The translations under genes and the position numbers were made by a program. The notes beneath the pieces are model-generated. The model saw only the letters and a list, made by a program, of their open reading frames with translations. It made no database searches and had not been told where the DNA came from. 64,000 nt of DNA, taken from Pseudomonas petrae (GTDB taxonomy: Bacteria > Pseudomonadota > Gammaproteobacteria > Pseudomonadales > Pseudomonadaceae). Shown piece by piece: positions 1 through 8,885 of this stretch. How positions within the stretch are numbered: position 1 is the first letter of the stretch; every line of letters starts with the position of its first letter. The stretch lies in assembly GCF_021728295.1 (NCBI RefSeq), contig NZ_JAKJXE010000019.1, positions 33,605 to 97,604 of the forward strand. Reading direction: 5' to 3'.

Positions 1-2611
1 GCAATTGCTGGATATCCGCGAAGTGCAGGCCAGTGGTGGGCTCATCCAGGATGTACAGGGTCTTGCCGGTGTCACGCTTGGACAGTTCGCGAGACAGCTT
101 CACACGCTGTGCTTCGCCACCGGAGAGCGTGGTCGCCGACTGACCCAGCTTGATGTAGGACAGACCTACATCCATCAGCGTCTGCAACTTCCGGGCGAGG
201 GCCGGTACGGCGTCAAAGAACGTCCTCGCTTCTTCGATCGTCATCTCCAGGACCTCGTGGACGTTTTTGCCCTTGTACTTGACCTCGAGCGTCTCGCGGT
301 TGTACCGCTTGCTCTTGCACACATCGCAAGGCACGTAGATGTCAGGCAGAAAATGCATCTCGACCTTGATCAGGCCGTCACCCTGACACGCTTCGCAGCG
401 ACCGCCCTTGACGTTGAAAGAGAATCGGCCAGGGCCGTAACCACGAGATCTTGATTCAGGCACGCCAGCAAACAACTCACGGATTGGCGTGAACAGCCCG
501 GTATATGTCGCAGGGTTTGACCGTGGGGTACGCCCGATTGGGCTCTGGTCAATATCGACGACCTTATCCAGATGCTGCAGGCCGTCAATGCTGTCGTGCG
601 CCGAAGCCTCAAGCGTTGTTGCGCCATTGAGCGCAGTGGCGCTGAGAGGGAACAGCGTGTTGTTGATCAGCGTCGACTTGCCCGAGCCCGACACACCTGT
701 CACGCAGGTCAGCAAGCCAATTGGAATTTCCAGATCGACATTGCGCAGGTTGTTGCCGCGCGCGCCTTTGAGTTTCAGCGACAGCTTTTTATTACGGGGC
801 GTACGCTTGGCAGGCACGGCGATCTTCACGCGCCCTGACAGGTATTTACCCGTCAACGAGTCCGGATGATCCATCACTTCCTGTGGCGTGCCTTCCGCGA
901 CAATATTGCCGCCATGCACGCCCGCACCCGGGCCGATGTCGACCACATAGTCGGCCAGTCGAATGGCATCCTCGTCATGCTCAACCACGATGACCGTGTT
1001 GCCGATGTCTCGCAGGTGCCGCAACGTGTCCAGCAACCGATCGTTATCGCGCTGATGCAAGCCGATTGAAGGCTCATCGAGGATGTACATCACGCCGACC
1101 AGTCCGGCGCCGATCTGGCTGGCCAGACGAATGCGCTGTGCCTCACCGCCGGAGAGCGTATCGGCGCTCCGGTCCAGTGTCAGATAGTCCAGCCCGACGT
1201 TGACGAGGAACTGCAGGCGCTCGCGAATTTCCTTGAGAATCTTGTCAGCGATTTCACCGCGTCGGCCCGTGAGCTTCAGCTCACCAAAATAATGGGTAGC
1301 GTCGCCGATCGGCATGTTGGTAACGGCCGGAAGTGTCTTCTCGCCGACCCATACGTGGCGGGCCTCACGGCGCAACCGCGTACCACGGCATTCGGGGCAG
1401 GGCTGCGTGCTGAGAAACTTCGCCAATTCCTCTCGGACCGTGGTCGATTCAGTTTCCCGGTAGCGGCGTTCCAGGTTGGGAACGATGCCTTCGAACGGGT
1501 GCGCGCGTTTGACGATGTCGCCGCGGTCGTTCAAGTAACGAAAGTCAACGCTATCCTTGCCGCTGCCGCCGAGCAGGACCTTCTGCAAGTCGGCAGGCAG
1601 TTCCTTGAACGGCACCTCGAGGCTGAAGCCGTAATGCTTCGCCAATGAGCCGAGCATCTGGAAGTAATAGACGTTCCGTCTGTCCCAGCCACGAATCGCG
1701 CCTTCTGCCAGTGTGAGTTCGCCATTGACCAGACGCTTGGTGTCGAAGAATTGCTTCACGCCCAGCCCGTCGCAGGTCGGGCAGGCGCCGGCGGGGTTGT
1801 TGAACGAGAACAGCTTTGGCTCCAGCTCGCTGATCGCATGGCCACAGATCGGGCAGGCGAAGCGAGCGGAGAAAATGATCTCTTCGCCTGGCTCATCGTC
1901 CATCGGCGCGACCAGCGCAATGCCGTCTGCCAGCTTCAGCGCGGTCTCGAACGACTCGGCCAACCGCTGTTGCAGGTCCGACCGCACCTTGAAGCGGTCA
2001 ACCACGACATCGATCGAGTGCTTCTTCTGTTTATCGAGCTTCGGCAGCTCGTCCAGCTCGCACAGCCGGCCGTTCACCCGAGCGCGTACAAAACCCTGAG
2101 CGCGGAGCTCTTCAAAAATCGCCAGGTGCTCGCCTTTACGCTCCCGTACCACGGGGGCAAGCAGCATCAGTTTGGCGCCTTCCGGCTGTGCCAGCACCAG
2201 GTCGACCATCTGGCTGACGGTTTGCGCTTCCAGAGGTATGTCGTGATCCGGGCAGCGCGGCTGACCCACACGCGCATACAGCAAGCGCAGGTAGTCGTAG
2301 ATCTCGGTGATGGTGCCCACGGTCGAGCGGGGGTTGTGGGACGTGGACTTCTGCTCGATGGAAATGGCGGGCGACAGGCCTTCAATTGTGTCGACGTCCG
2401 GCTTCTCCATCATCGACAGGAACTGACGGGCGTAAGCGGACAGCGATTCGACATAGCGACGCTGGCCCTCGGCGTAGAGCGTATCAAACGCCAAGGACGA
2501 TTTTCCTGAGCCGGACAATCCGGTGATGACGATCAGCTTGTCGCGTGGAAGGGTCAGGTCGATGTTCTTCAGGTTGTGGGTTCGAGCCCCACGAATCAAG
2601 ATCTTGTCCAA
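1..2611 (-). CDS. uvrA: UvrABC excinuclease subunit A (3' end outside window)
   Basis: UvrA is the DNA-damage recognition ATPase of nucleotide excision repair, working with UvrB and UvrC. About 870 codons are present, running off the left edge; the family is about 940-945 residues, so roughly the last 75 are missing. The frame opens with TTG at 2611 (LDKILIRGARTHNLKNIDL). Visible are the first Walker A (GLSGSGKSSL), the zinc-binding CPIC...CPTC motif, the first ABC signature (LSGGEAQRI), the second Walker A (GVSGSGKSTL), a second zinc motif (CEACQGDG) and the second signature (LSGGEAQRVKL). It is divergent from the MFS gene; an SOS-like box lies in the gap. TTG as start fits the usual UvrA N-terminus, and no ATG lies nearby in frame. 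Confidence 0.97.
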   Translation of the reverse strand, partial: MDKILIRGARTHNLKNIDLTLPRDKLIVITGLSGSGKSSLAFDTLYAEGQRRYVESLSAYARQFLSMMEKPDVDTIEGLSPAISIEQKSTSHNPRSTVGTITEIYDYLRLLYARVGQPRCPDHDIPLEAQTVSQMVDLVLAQPEGAKLMLLAPVVRERKGEHLAIFEELRAQGFVRARVNGRLCELDELPKLDKQKKHSIDVVVDRFKVRSDLQQRLAESFETALKLADGIALVAPMDDEPGEEIIFSARFACPICGHAISELEPKLFSFNNPAGACPTCDGLGVKQFFDTKRLVNGELTLAEGAIRGWDRRNVYYFQMLGSLAKHYGFSLEVPFKELPADLQKVLLGGSGKDSVDFRYLNDRGDIVKRAHPFEGIVPNLERRYRETESTTVREELAKFLSTQPCPECRGTRLRREARHVWVGEKTLPAVTNMPIGDATHYFGELKLTGRRGEIADKILKEIRERLQFLVNVGLDYLTLDRSADTLSGGEAQRIRLASQIGAGLVGVMYILDEPSIGLHQRDNDRLLDTLRHLRDIGNTVIVVEHDEDAIRLADYVVDIGPGAGVHGGNIVAEGTPQEVMDHPDSLTGKYLSGRVKIAVPAKRTPRNKKLSLKLKGARGNNLRNVDLEIPIGLLTCVTGVSGSGKSTLINNTLFPLSATALNGATTLEASAHDSIDGLQHLDKVVDIDQSPIGRTPRSNPATYTGLFTPIRELFAGVPESRSRGYGPGRFSFNVKGGRCEACQGDGLIKVEMHFLPDIYVPCDVCKSKRYNRETLEVKYKGKNVHEVLEMTIEEARTFFDAVPALARKLQTLMDVGLSYIKLGQSATTLSGGEAQRVKLSRELSKRDTGKTLYILDEPTTGLHFADIQQL

Positions 2612-2662
2612 AGCTGGCCTCGCACGGCGGGCGTGTAAAACGTGGGAGTATACGGGGAAATA

Positions 2663-2678
2663 CTGGATGGATACACAC
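2663..2678. promoter_or_regulatory. Possible LexA box between uvrA and the MFS gene
   Basis: The 16-mer CTGGATGGATACACAC resembles the LexA consensus CTG-N10-CAG, with one change in the outer triplets (CAC for CAG) and an AT-biased centre. It lies about 52 bases upstream of the uvrA start. uvrA is an SOS gene in many proteobacteria. The match is imperfect, so this is a tentative call. Confidence 0.35.
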
Positions 2679-2800
2679 TGCTGAGGGGCACGCCGCCTCA
2701 CTGGGGAAAAAGAAAATTCCTGCGATGCGCGGCAAACCGTCGTATGTGCTCTAAACGATGGGACTGGTAGAATCGCCGCCGGTTCATACGAGGTTCCTTC

Positions 2801-4195
2801 ATGCACGATTCTCACAGCGAGCGCATGAGCGGCAGCGAAACCCGCGCGGCGGGCGGTCTGGCGCTGGTGTTCGCCTTCCGTATGCTTGGCATGTTCATGG
2901 TGTTGCCCGTCCTCGCCACTTACGGGATGGACCTGGCCGGCGCAAGCCCGGCGCTCATCGGTCTGGCGATCGGCGCTTACGGCCTGACGCAAGCGGTGTT
3001 GCAGATTCCGTTCGGCATCATCTCTGATCGCATCGGCCGTCGCCCGGTCATTTACCTGGGGCTGATCGTGTTCGCGCTCGGCAGCGTGCTGGCCGCCCAG
3101 TCCACCTCGATCTGGGGCGTGATCGCCGGTCGGGTTCTGCAAGGCGCGGGTGCCATCTCCGCTGCGGTCATGGCGTTGCTGTCCGATCTGACCCGCGAGC
3201 AGCACCGCACCAAAGCCATGGCGATGATCGGCATGACGATTGGCGTGTCGTTCGCCGTTGCGATGGTGGTCGGCCCCATTCTGACCAGTGCATTCGGATT
3301 GTCCGGGCTGTTTCTGGCGACCGGCGCCATGGCGCTGGTCGGCGTGGCAATCGTCGCCTTCGTCGTGCCCAAGTCCACGGTGACCCTGCAGCACCGTGAA
3401 TCCGGTCTGGCGCGACAGGCATTGGGCACGACGCTTCGTCATCCCGACCTGTTGCGTCTGGACTTGGGTATCTTCGCGTTGCACGCCATGCTGATGTCCA
3501 GTTTCGTGGCATTGCCGCTGGCGTTGGTCGAAAAAGCCGGCCTGCCCAAAGAACAGCACTGGTGGGTGTATCTGACCGCGCTGCTGATTTCTTTCTTCGC
3601 GATGATCCCTTTCATCATCTACGGCGAAAAGAAGCGTCAGATGAAGCGCGTTTTACTCGGCGCCGTGCTGGTGCTGCTGCTCACTGAGCTATTCTTCTGG
3701 GAGTTCGGAGACACGCTGCGAGCGCTGGTCATCGGTACCGTGGTCTTTTTCACCGCATTCAATTTGCTCGAAGCGTCGCTGCCGTCGCTGATCAGCAAAG
3801 TGTCTCCAGCGGGCGGGAAGGGCACGGCGATGGGAATTTATTCCACCAGTCAGTTCCTGGGCTCGGCTGCGGGGGGCATTCTCGGTGGATGGCTTTTCCA
3901 GCACGGAGGACTGGATGTGGTGTTCCTCGGCGGCGCCGGGCTGGCCGCCATTTGGCTGGCGTTTGCTGTTACCATGCGCGAACCTCCCTACGTAACCAGC
4001 CTTCGCTTGCCGTTGTCGCCCGAGGCTCAACGCGACACAGACCTTGCCGATCGTGTGTTGGCCGTACGTGGAGTAACAGATGCAGTAGTGGTTGCCGACG
4101 AGGCTGCCATCTATATCAAATTTGACAAAGAACTGTTGGATCGGGCGTCTTTCGACGAAGTGGTCAATCCAGCGTCGGAAACGTGTGAAGCCTAG
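2801..4195 (+). CDS. MFS transporter with C-terminal YAM-like domain (YajR type)
   Basis: A 464-residue inner-membrane major facilitator with twelve predicted hydrophobic segments up to about residue 385. The MFS motif A between TM2 and TM3 is visible (GIISDRIGRRPVIYLG). After TM12 there is a soluble tail of about 70 residues (from about 392, ending near DEVVNPA), the position and length of the ferredoxin-like YAM domain of E. coli YajR. Substrate is unknown; drug or proton-coupled efflux is inferred from the family. The ATG at 2801 is preceded by GAGGT. ssb starts 9 bases after its stop, so the two are probably co-transcribed. The uvrA-MFS-ssb order is typical of Pseudomonas. Confidence 0.9.
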   Translation: MHDSHSERMSGSETRAAGGLALVFAFRMLGMFMVLPVLATYGMDLAGASPALIGLAIGAYGLTQAVLQIPFGIISDRIGRRPVIYLGLIVFALGSVLAAQSTSIWGVIAGRVLQGAGAISAAVMALLSDLTREQHRTKAMAMIGMTIGVSFAVAMVVGPILTSAFGLSGLFLATGAMALVGVAIVAFVVPKSTVTLQHRESGLARQALGTTLRHPDLLRLDLGIFALHAMLMSSFVALPLALVEKAGLPKEQHWWVYLTALLISFFAMIPFIIYGEKKRQMKRVLLGAVLVLLLTELFFWEFGDTLRALVIGTVVFFTAFNLLEASLPSLISKVSPAGGKGTAMGIYSTSQFLGSAAGGILGGWLFQHGGLDVVFLGGAGLAAIWLAFAVTMREPPYVTSLRLPLSPEAQRDTDLADRVLAVRGVTDAVVVADEAAIYIKFDKELLDRASFDEVVNPASETCEA

Positions 4196-4204
4196 GAGAA
4201 CGTT

Positions 4205-4732
4205 ATGGCCCGTGGGGTTAACAAAGTCATATTGGTCGGCACATGCGGCCAGGATCCCGAAGTCCGCTACATGCCTAACGGTAATGCCGTGACCAACCTG
4301 AGTCTGGCAACAAGCGAGCAGTGGACCGACAAGCAAACCGGTCAGAAGGTCGAGAAGACCGAATGGCACCGTGTTTCGATGTTCGGCAAGGTTGCGGAAA
4401 TCGCCGGCGAGTACCTGCGCAAGGGCTCGCAGGTCTACATCGAAGGCAAGCTGCAGACCCGCGAGTGGGAAAAAGACGGCATCAAGCGCTACACGACTGA
4501 AATCGTCGTCGACATGCAAGGCACCATGCAGTTGCTCGGTGGCCGTCCTCAAGGCGAAGGCGCTCCTCAGGGCCAGGGTGGCGGCGGTTATCAGAACTCC
4601 GCGCCGCGCCCGCAGCAGCAGGCACGCCCGCAGTCCGCTCCTCAGCCACAGCGTGAATCGCGTCCCGCGCCGCAACAAGCGCCACAGCCAGCGCCTGATT
4701 TCGACAGCTTCGATGACGACATCCCGTTCTAG
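4205..4732 (+). CDS. ssb: Single-stranded DNA-binding protein
   Basis: SSB coats single-stranded DNA during replication, recombination and repair. The 175-residue product has the OB fold in residues 1-110 (MARGVNKVILVGTCGQDPEVR; TEWHRVSMFGKVAEIAGEYL), then a Gln/Pro/Gly-rich disordered linker, and ends in the acidic tip DSFDDDIPF that docks partner proteins. The length matches other Pseudomonas SSBs. The start is set by AGGAGA 6 bases upstream of ATG. It lies 9 bases behind the MFS gene and is followed by a strong intrinsic terminator. Confidence 0.97.
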   Translation: MARGVNKVILVGTCGQDPEVRYMPNGNAVTNLSLATSEQWTDKQTGQKVEKTEWHRVSMFGKVAEIAGEYLRKGSQVYIEGKLQTREWEKDGIKRYTTEIVVDMQGTMQLLGGRPQGEGAPQGQGGGGYQNSAPRPQQQARPQSAPQPQRESRPAPQQAPQPAPDFDSFDDDIPF

Positions 4733-4805
4733 TGTGGATAGAAGCTTTTAATGTAAGCCTTTAACCATGGTCCTTTAAATTTAAAGCTTTTGAATCAAAA
4801 AAATG

Positions 4806-4842
4806 CCCTCGAATTCTGTAAAAAAGTTCGAGGGTTTTTTTT
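4806..4842 (+). terminator. Intrinsic terminator after ssb
   Basis: An 8-bp stem CCCTCGAA / TTCGAGGG is followed by eight T residues. An A-run on the left side means it could also act in the minus direction. Confidence 0.85.
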
Positions 4843-5178
4843 GCGTGTAAGGAATGCTTCTGTAAAACCGGAAAAGTGGTTTTGACAATGTAGGGACACG
4901 CGCTAAACCAAATGTAAAGCACGAGGAGGCGCGTCATGCGATTCTGATCAAAAATCATCATGGGTTTCATTCGGGTGAATGAGGGGCTTTGCATCTGCGG
5001 GTTTAAAAGGACCAGCCATCGGGCGTGATCCTCGACTAACTCGCGAAAACAGACTTAACCCTTCTGGCTAAATTCGCTAAGTACTCGAATTTAAAACTAT
5101 TTCTTATCCTAAAATCATTAAAAAAATGCTTCAAGGATACACCCTGCGCAATCAGCATTCTTATCTGGATCAACGGAT
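4843..5178. other. AT-rich gene-free gap
   Basis: No convincing gene. The base composition is clearly more AT-rich than the flanks. There is a weak plus-strand promoter-like pair (TTGACA at 4882-4887, TAAACC at 4904-4909) with nothing obvious downstream. A short minus-strand open frame across the ssb terminator (4761-4994) has no recognisable features and is not called. Confidence 0.5.
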
Positions 5179-7746
5179 TTACATTAACGTTGATTTAACT
5201 AAGTCGGTAAACTCATCAATATCTAGAGGGAGACTTAGATAGTACCCCTGCCCCTCATCGCACGAGACAGATTTAAGCAGATCGAGCTGCTCGGAAGTTT
5301 CAATGCCCTCTGCAGTAACGGTCAGCGCGAGGGCATGACCAATCCCTACCATCGCTTCAATTAGAGCCCTATGGTCTTCGTTCTCACTCATTTTGTTAAG
5401 GAAGCTACGGTCTATTTTCATTCCGTCAAAAGGAAATGTACGCAAGTGACTGAGCGAAGAGTATCCAATTCCGAAATCGTCCATGGATATGCGCACCCCA
5501 AGACACTTCAGCGCATGCATAACCTCGAGTACACCTTCGACATCCTCAAGCATTAAACTCTCTGTTATTTCCAATTCTAATCTATGTGGCTTAATTCCAG
5601 ATTCCGCAAGTATTTTCCGGACCCGCCCAATCAAATTTCCTTGTTTAAACTCTGCTGGGGACAGATTGACTGAAACAAATAAATTATCAGGCCAGCATTT
5701 GGCGTGAAAACATGCAGTTTCAAGCACCCAGTCACTAATAGTCAGGATCATCCCTGCGTCTTCAGCAATTGGAATGAAAGCATCTGGGAGAATGAGACCT
5801 CGCTCCGGATGCAGCCACCGAACCAGTGCTTCGGCACCAACCATATTACCATCGACAATTCGTGATCGAGGTTGAAATTGAAGTTGCAATTCCCCGTTAG
5901 TGATTGCATTGCGCAAATCTATTTCTAACCGGCGGCGCTCAATAAGTTTAGCATTCATGTCACCCGCGTAGAACCGCCAGGTATTTCGGCCGTGTGCCTT
6001 GGCTTCGTAAAGTGCAATGTCTGCATACCGTAACAGTTCTGTTGCCTCGCGTGCATCATTGGGCGCCATTGCAATTCCGATACTGGCACTAATAAATACT
6101 TCCTGACCACTGATTTTTATAGGGCGTTCGATGGATTTGATCAACCGTTCGCAGAGAGATTCAACTTCGCCTTGGCAGGTGAGGTCGGTTAATATTAGAA
6201 CGAATTCATCTCCGCCAATACGAGCGACAAGATCATCTTGGCGGACACACGCAGCGAGACGAATCGACACCTCATTAAGCACAGAGTCTCCCGCTGCATG
6301 CCCGAGCATGTCATTCACCGGTTCGAATCTATCAAGATCCAGACTTAACATTACAAGAGGTCTGTCATCCGTTGGAAACGCTTTTAACTTCCCGTCAAGG
6401 AATTCTTGGAGCCTTATGCGGTTAGGAAGACCTGTCATTGCATCGTGTTGGGAAAGAAACTCAATGCGTCGACGAGCTTCAACTTCCTCGGTGATGTCTG
6501 TGGCAGCACCACGGAACCCGCCGTTTGTCATCTCTCGAGCAGAAATTCGTGTGATTCGTATTTGGCCGGTCGCATCTATATAGCTACATTGAAGATGAAG
6601 ATCGTGACGCCGACGAGGACTACAGAGTTTACTTGATAGCATTCCTGGTTCGGTAGTGCTGAGCAAACCATCAATAACTGCACCTAACCAAGCGTTCCTG
6701 TGAAGGCCAGTTACAATTTCAAATCGTTCAGACAGATATTTAAATCGCCATTCGGCGTCAATTTCCCACACCCAGTCGGAGCTTGCTTCTACCACGTCCC
6801 GAAACCGTTCTTCACTGGCTGCAAGCGCGACTTGCGCGTTTTGCAAAAATATATAACTGTCGTCTAACGCATGTGCAGCGGCTGTTGCTCGGCGCATGAT
6901 GACCCACGTCATCAAAAAAATGAGTAAGGCCGAGATCCCCAGCAATGGCAGTCCAAGCTCCAATAAATTTCGGCCTGGTTTGGGAAGGTCCCATTGCAGG
7001 ACACCTGCTTCACCGTTGTGACCTAATGGTAAGATGGACGCTTCATGGTGTGCGTCCGACGGAGCGACACGCAGCCCAGTGATATCATAATCCTCAGCCA
7101 TTTTTCGGAGCTTGGCTTCATCAAGCACTACTACGGCCAAAAAAAGGGAGGGAGAACTGCTTCCGGTCGAACTTGAAGAGCGAGTTCTCGTTTGGCCTGT
7201 CGCCATTGCGGCGACCAATGCAGGTATCCCGTTAATATTAATGAATGCAGATGTCGGCGCGCTCGTTTTCGCCCCAGCACGCGCTTCATTTAAAAACGGC
7301 CCCAGTGAGTGGTTAGCCCAGCGCTCAGCTTGAACTGATGTAAGCTCTCCATTGACCGCGCTATAAATAGTTTGGTTCTGGCCGTTGAGTACAAACAAGC
7401 CTTGAACACCCAAAGTCCGGTGGAGTTCTAGTCCTATTTTTTCTAAAGAGTGACTCCAACCCATATCCTTCTCTGAGAGCTTGTACTCTAGAGGATCATT
7501 CAAAATTGCGTAGTCTTTGATGGAGCCAGTGAGGGCCGCCTCCAGCGATTTTAAGGCCTTTTCTACATGGAAGGCCCTGTCCTCCTGCTCCGAACGGTCA
7601 AGATCGCTCGCGATGTAGACCAGCAAATAGCATGCCAATAAAAAGACGCATGCCAGTAACCCCACGAATTTGAATAGTGAGGCGCGGGTCATTGCCAGGA
7701 TCACTCGACTGGACGGGGAGGTGACAATCGGCGGGGAAATATTCAA
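5179..7746 (-). CDS. Membrane-anchored cyclic-di-GMP enzyme: CHASE4-like sensor, PAS, GGDEF, EAL
   Basis: An 855-residue protein that would make and/or break cyclic di-GMP. TM1 (about 25-46) is followed by a periplasmic CHASE4-like region, TM2 near 265-290, a PAS domain (ERFRDVVEASSDWVWEID), GGDEF and EAL. GGDEF is intact, with an RxxD inhibitory site (RQDD) at the usual spacing before it. EAL retains EALVRW, the NLSP Asn, ITES, DDFGIGYSS and AEGIET, so both activities look possible. The TTG at 7746 has AAGGA 8 bases upstream; the alternative ATG at 7692 lacks a good site. Codon use is more AT-rich than the neighbours, suggesting acquisition. An inverted repeat (5169-5175 / 5188-5194) encloses the stop codon. 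Confidence 0.9.
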   Translation of the reverse strand: MNISPPIVTSPSSRVILAMTRASLFKFVGLLACVFLLACYLLVYIASDLDRSEQEDRAFHVEKALKSLEAALTGSIKDYAILNDPLEYKLSEKDMGWSHSLEKIGLELHRTLGVQGLFVLNGQNQTIYSAVNGELTSVQAERWANHSLGPFLNEARAGAKTSAPTSAFININGIPALVAAMATGQTRTRSSSSTGSSSPSLFLAVVVLDEAKLRKMAEDYDITGLRVAPSDAHHEASILPLGHNGEAGVLQWDLPKPGRNLLELGLPLLGISALLIFLMTWVIMRRATAAAHALDDSYIFLQNAQVALAASEERFRDVVEASSDWVWEIDAEWRFKYLSERFEIVTGLHRNAWLGAVIDGLLSTTEPGMLSSKLCSPRRRHDLHLQCSYIDATGQIRITRISAREMTNGGFRGAATDITEEVEARRRIEFLSQHDAMTGLPNRIRLQEFLDGKLKAFPTDDRPLVMLSLDLDRFEPVNDMLGHAAGDSVLNEVSIRLAACVRQDDLVARIGGDEFVLILTDLTCQGEVESLCERLIKSIERPIKISGQEVFISASIGIAMAPNDAREATELLRYADIALYEAKAHGRNTWRFYAGDMNAKLIERRRLEIDLRNAITNGELQLQFQPRSRIVDGNMVGAEALVRWLHPERGLILPDAFIPIAEDAGMILTISDWVLETACFHAKCWPDNLFVSVNLSPAEFKQGNLIGRVRKILAESGIKPHRLELEITESLMLEDVEGVLEVMHALKCLGVRISMDDFGIGYSSLSHLRTFPFDGMKIDRSFLNKMSENEDHRALIEAMVGIGHALALTVTAEGIETSEQLDLLKSVSCDEGQGYYLSLPLDIDEFTDLVKSTLM

Positions 7747-8302
7747 CTCAAATCCTTGCAGCGCGCTTGCGCGGAATTTTTGTATACGTATCTATCGGCT
7801 CAAACGTACAAAATTTTAGATGTCGTCTTAAGCGCTGAACCAAAAATTTACTTTCTCACAGCTTTAGCAAATCGGGACACACATCAAACAACGTATGCCT
7901 AGGCTTCGCGAAGAATCAGACGGGGGCGGTGGCATCTCGGCAACTGGGTCAATTTGGCGTTGGCGCCAATTTTTAGCCTTGCTGCAACAGAGACGACACC
8001 CTTCGGTCGCCGGACGTTTTGGGGCTGTTTTACCATTCCGTTTACAAAAGGTTTATCAACCCGATGTTGTGCACTGATTAGTGTCGGTGAACCCACGATG
8101 CTTCACAAAATCTCCGGCCCAGCTTTACACCTCGATCTGAAAGGGCATGGCGAACGGGACGCCGAGCGTTTTGCTTTACAAAATAAAATAACTGTTATCG
8201 GCGTGCTTTAATATAAATCCAATAAAGTCAGTTACTTATGTGTTGCTTGTCAGTACTCCCCTTCTAAGCAGCGCGTATCCAAACGCGATAACGCTGTAAA
8301 CA
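7747..8302. other. AT-rich intergenic region without a recognised gene
   Basis: A gap of more than 500 bases between the GGDEF-EAL gene start and the next terminator. No open frame here looks real. It contains a plus-strand intrinsic-terminator-like hairpin at 7954-7974 that belongs to no visible gene, plus promoter sequence for the GGDEF-EAL gene at its left end. Confidence 0.5.
7954..7974 (+). terminator. Orphan intrinsic-terminator-like hairpin
   Basis: TTGGCG-TTGG-CGCCAA followed by five T residues on the plus strand, in a region without genes. It could end a small RNA transcribed from about 7.80-7.95 kb. Confidence 0.4.
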
Positions 8303-8336
8303 AAAGCCCCCGCACAGCTCAGCTGTCGGGGGCTTT
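8303..8336. terminator. Strong hairpin terminator downstream of the DUF1348 gene
   Basis: A 10-bp stem AAAGCCCCCG / CGGGGGCTTT encloses a second small palindrome (ACAGCT-C-AGCTGT). It sits 22 bases beyond the stop of the minus-strand gene at 8358. U-rich sequence follows on both strands, so it is probably bidirectional. Confidence 0.8.
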
Positions 8337-8357
8337 GTTTTGGGTCGCGTTCGAGGA

Positions 8358-8837
8358 TTACAGACCCAGATCCGACAACCCGGGATGATCGTCAGGACGG
8401 CGGCCCAGCGGCCAGTGAAACTTGCGATCCGCTTCTTTGATCGGCATGTCATTGATGCAGGCGAAGCGTCGCGCCATCAAGCCGTCTTCATTGAATTCCC
8501 AATTCTCGTTGCCGTACGAGCGGAACCAGTTGCCTGAGTCATCATGCCATTCGTAGGCGTAACGGACCGCGATGCGGTTATCGGTGAACGCCCAGATTTC
8601 TTTGATCAGGCGGTAGTCGAGCTCCTTGTTCCACTTGCGGATCAGGAAATTTTTTGCTTCTTCACGATTCTCGGCGAAATCGGCGCGGTTGCGCCATTTG
8701 GTGTCGAGCGTGTAGGCCAGCGAGACCTTTTCAGCGTCCCGGCTGTTCCAGCCATCCTCAGCCAGGCGAACCTTTTCGATGGCGGATTCTCGGGTGAAAG
8801 GGGGAAGTGGCGGGCGAGTCTGGGCATTGGACGACAT
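8358..8837 (-). CDS. DUF1348 / NTF2-like (SnoaL-fold) protein
   Basis: A 159-residue protein of the DUF1348 family, whose members have the NTF2/SnoaL cone fold; no enzymatic role is established. The family pattern is clear: KVRLAEDGWNSRDAEKVSLAY, DTKWRNRADF, FLIRKWNKELDYRLIKEIW and the RYAYEWHDDSGNWFRSYGNE core. No signal peptide. GGAGGT lies 5 bases upstream of ATG 8837, a strong site. It is 48 bases downstream of a TetR-family gene on the same strand, so it is probably in that regulon. Family assignment is firm; function is unknown. Confidence 0.85.
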   Translation of the reverse strand: MSSNAQTRPPLPPFTRESAIEKVRLAEDGWNSRDAEKVSLAYTLDTKWRNRADFAENREEAKNFLIRKWNKELDYRLIKEIWAFTDNRIAVRYAYEWHDDSGNWFRSYGNENWEFNEDGLMARRFACINDMPIKEADRKFHWPLGRRPDDHPGLSDLGL

Positions 8838-8885
8838 AGGGACCTCCAGGCGGTGATGGTTCGGCGGTGGGTGGGACGTTTGTAG

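Noticed and set aside
4761..4994. 77-codon minus-strand frame downstream of ssb
   Set aside because: It runs through the ssb terminator, is Phe/Lys-rich from AT-rich DNA and shows no motif or ribosome site.
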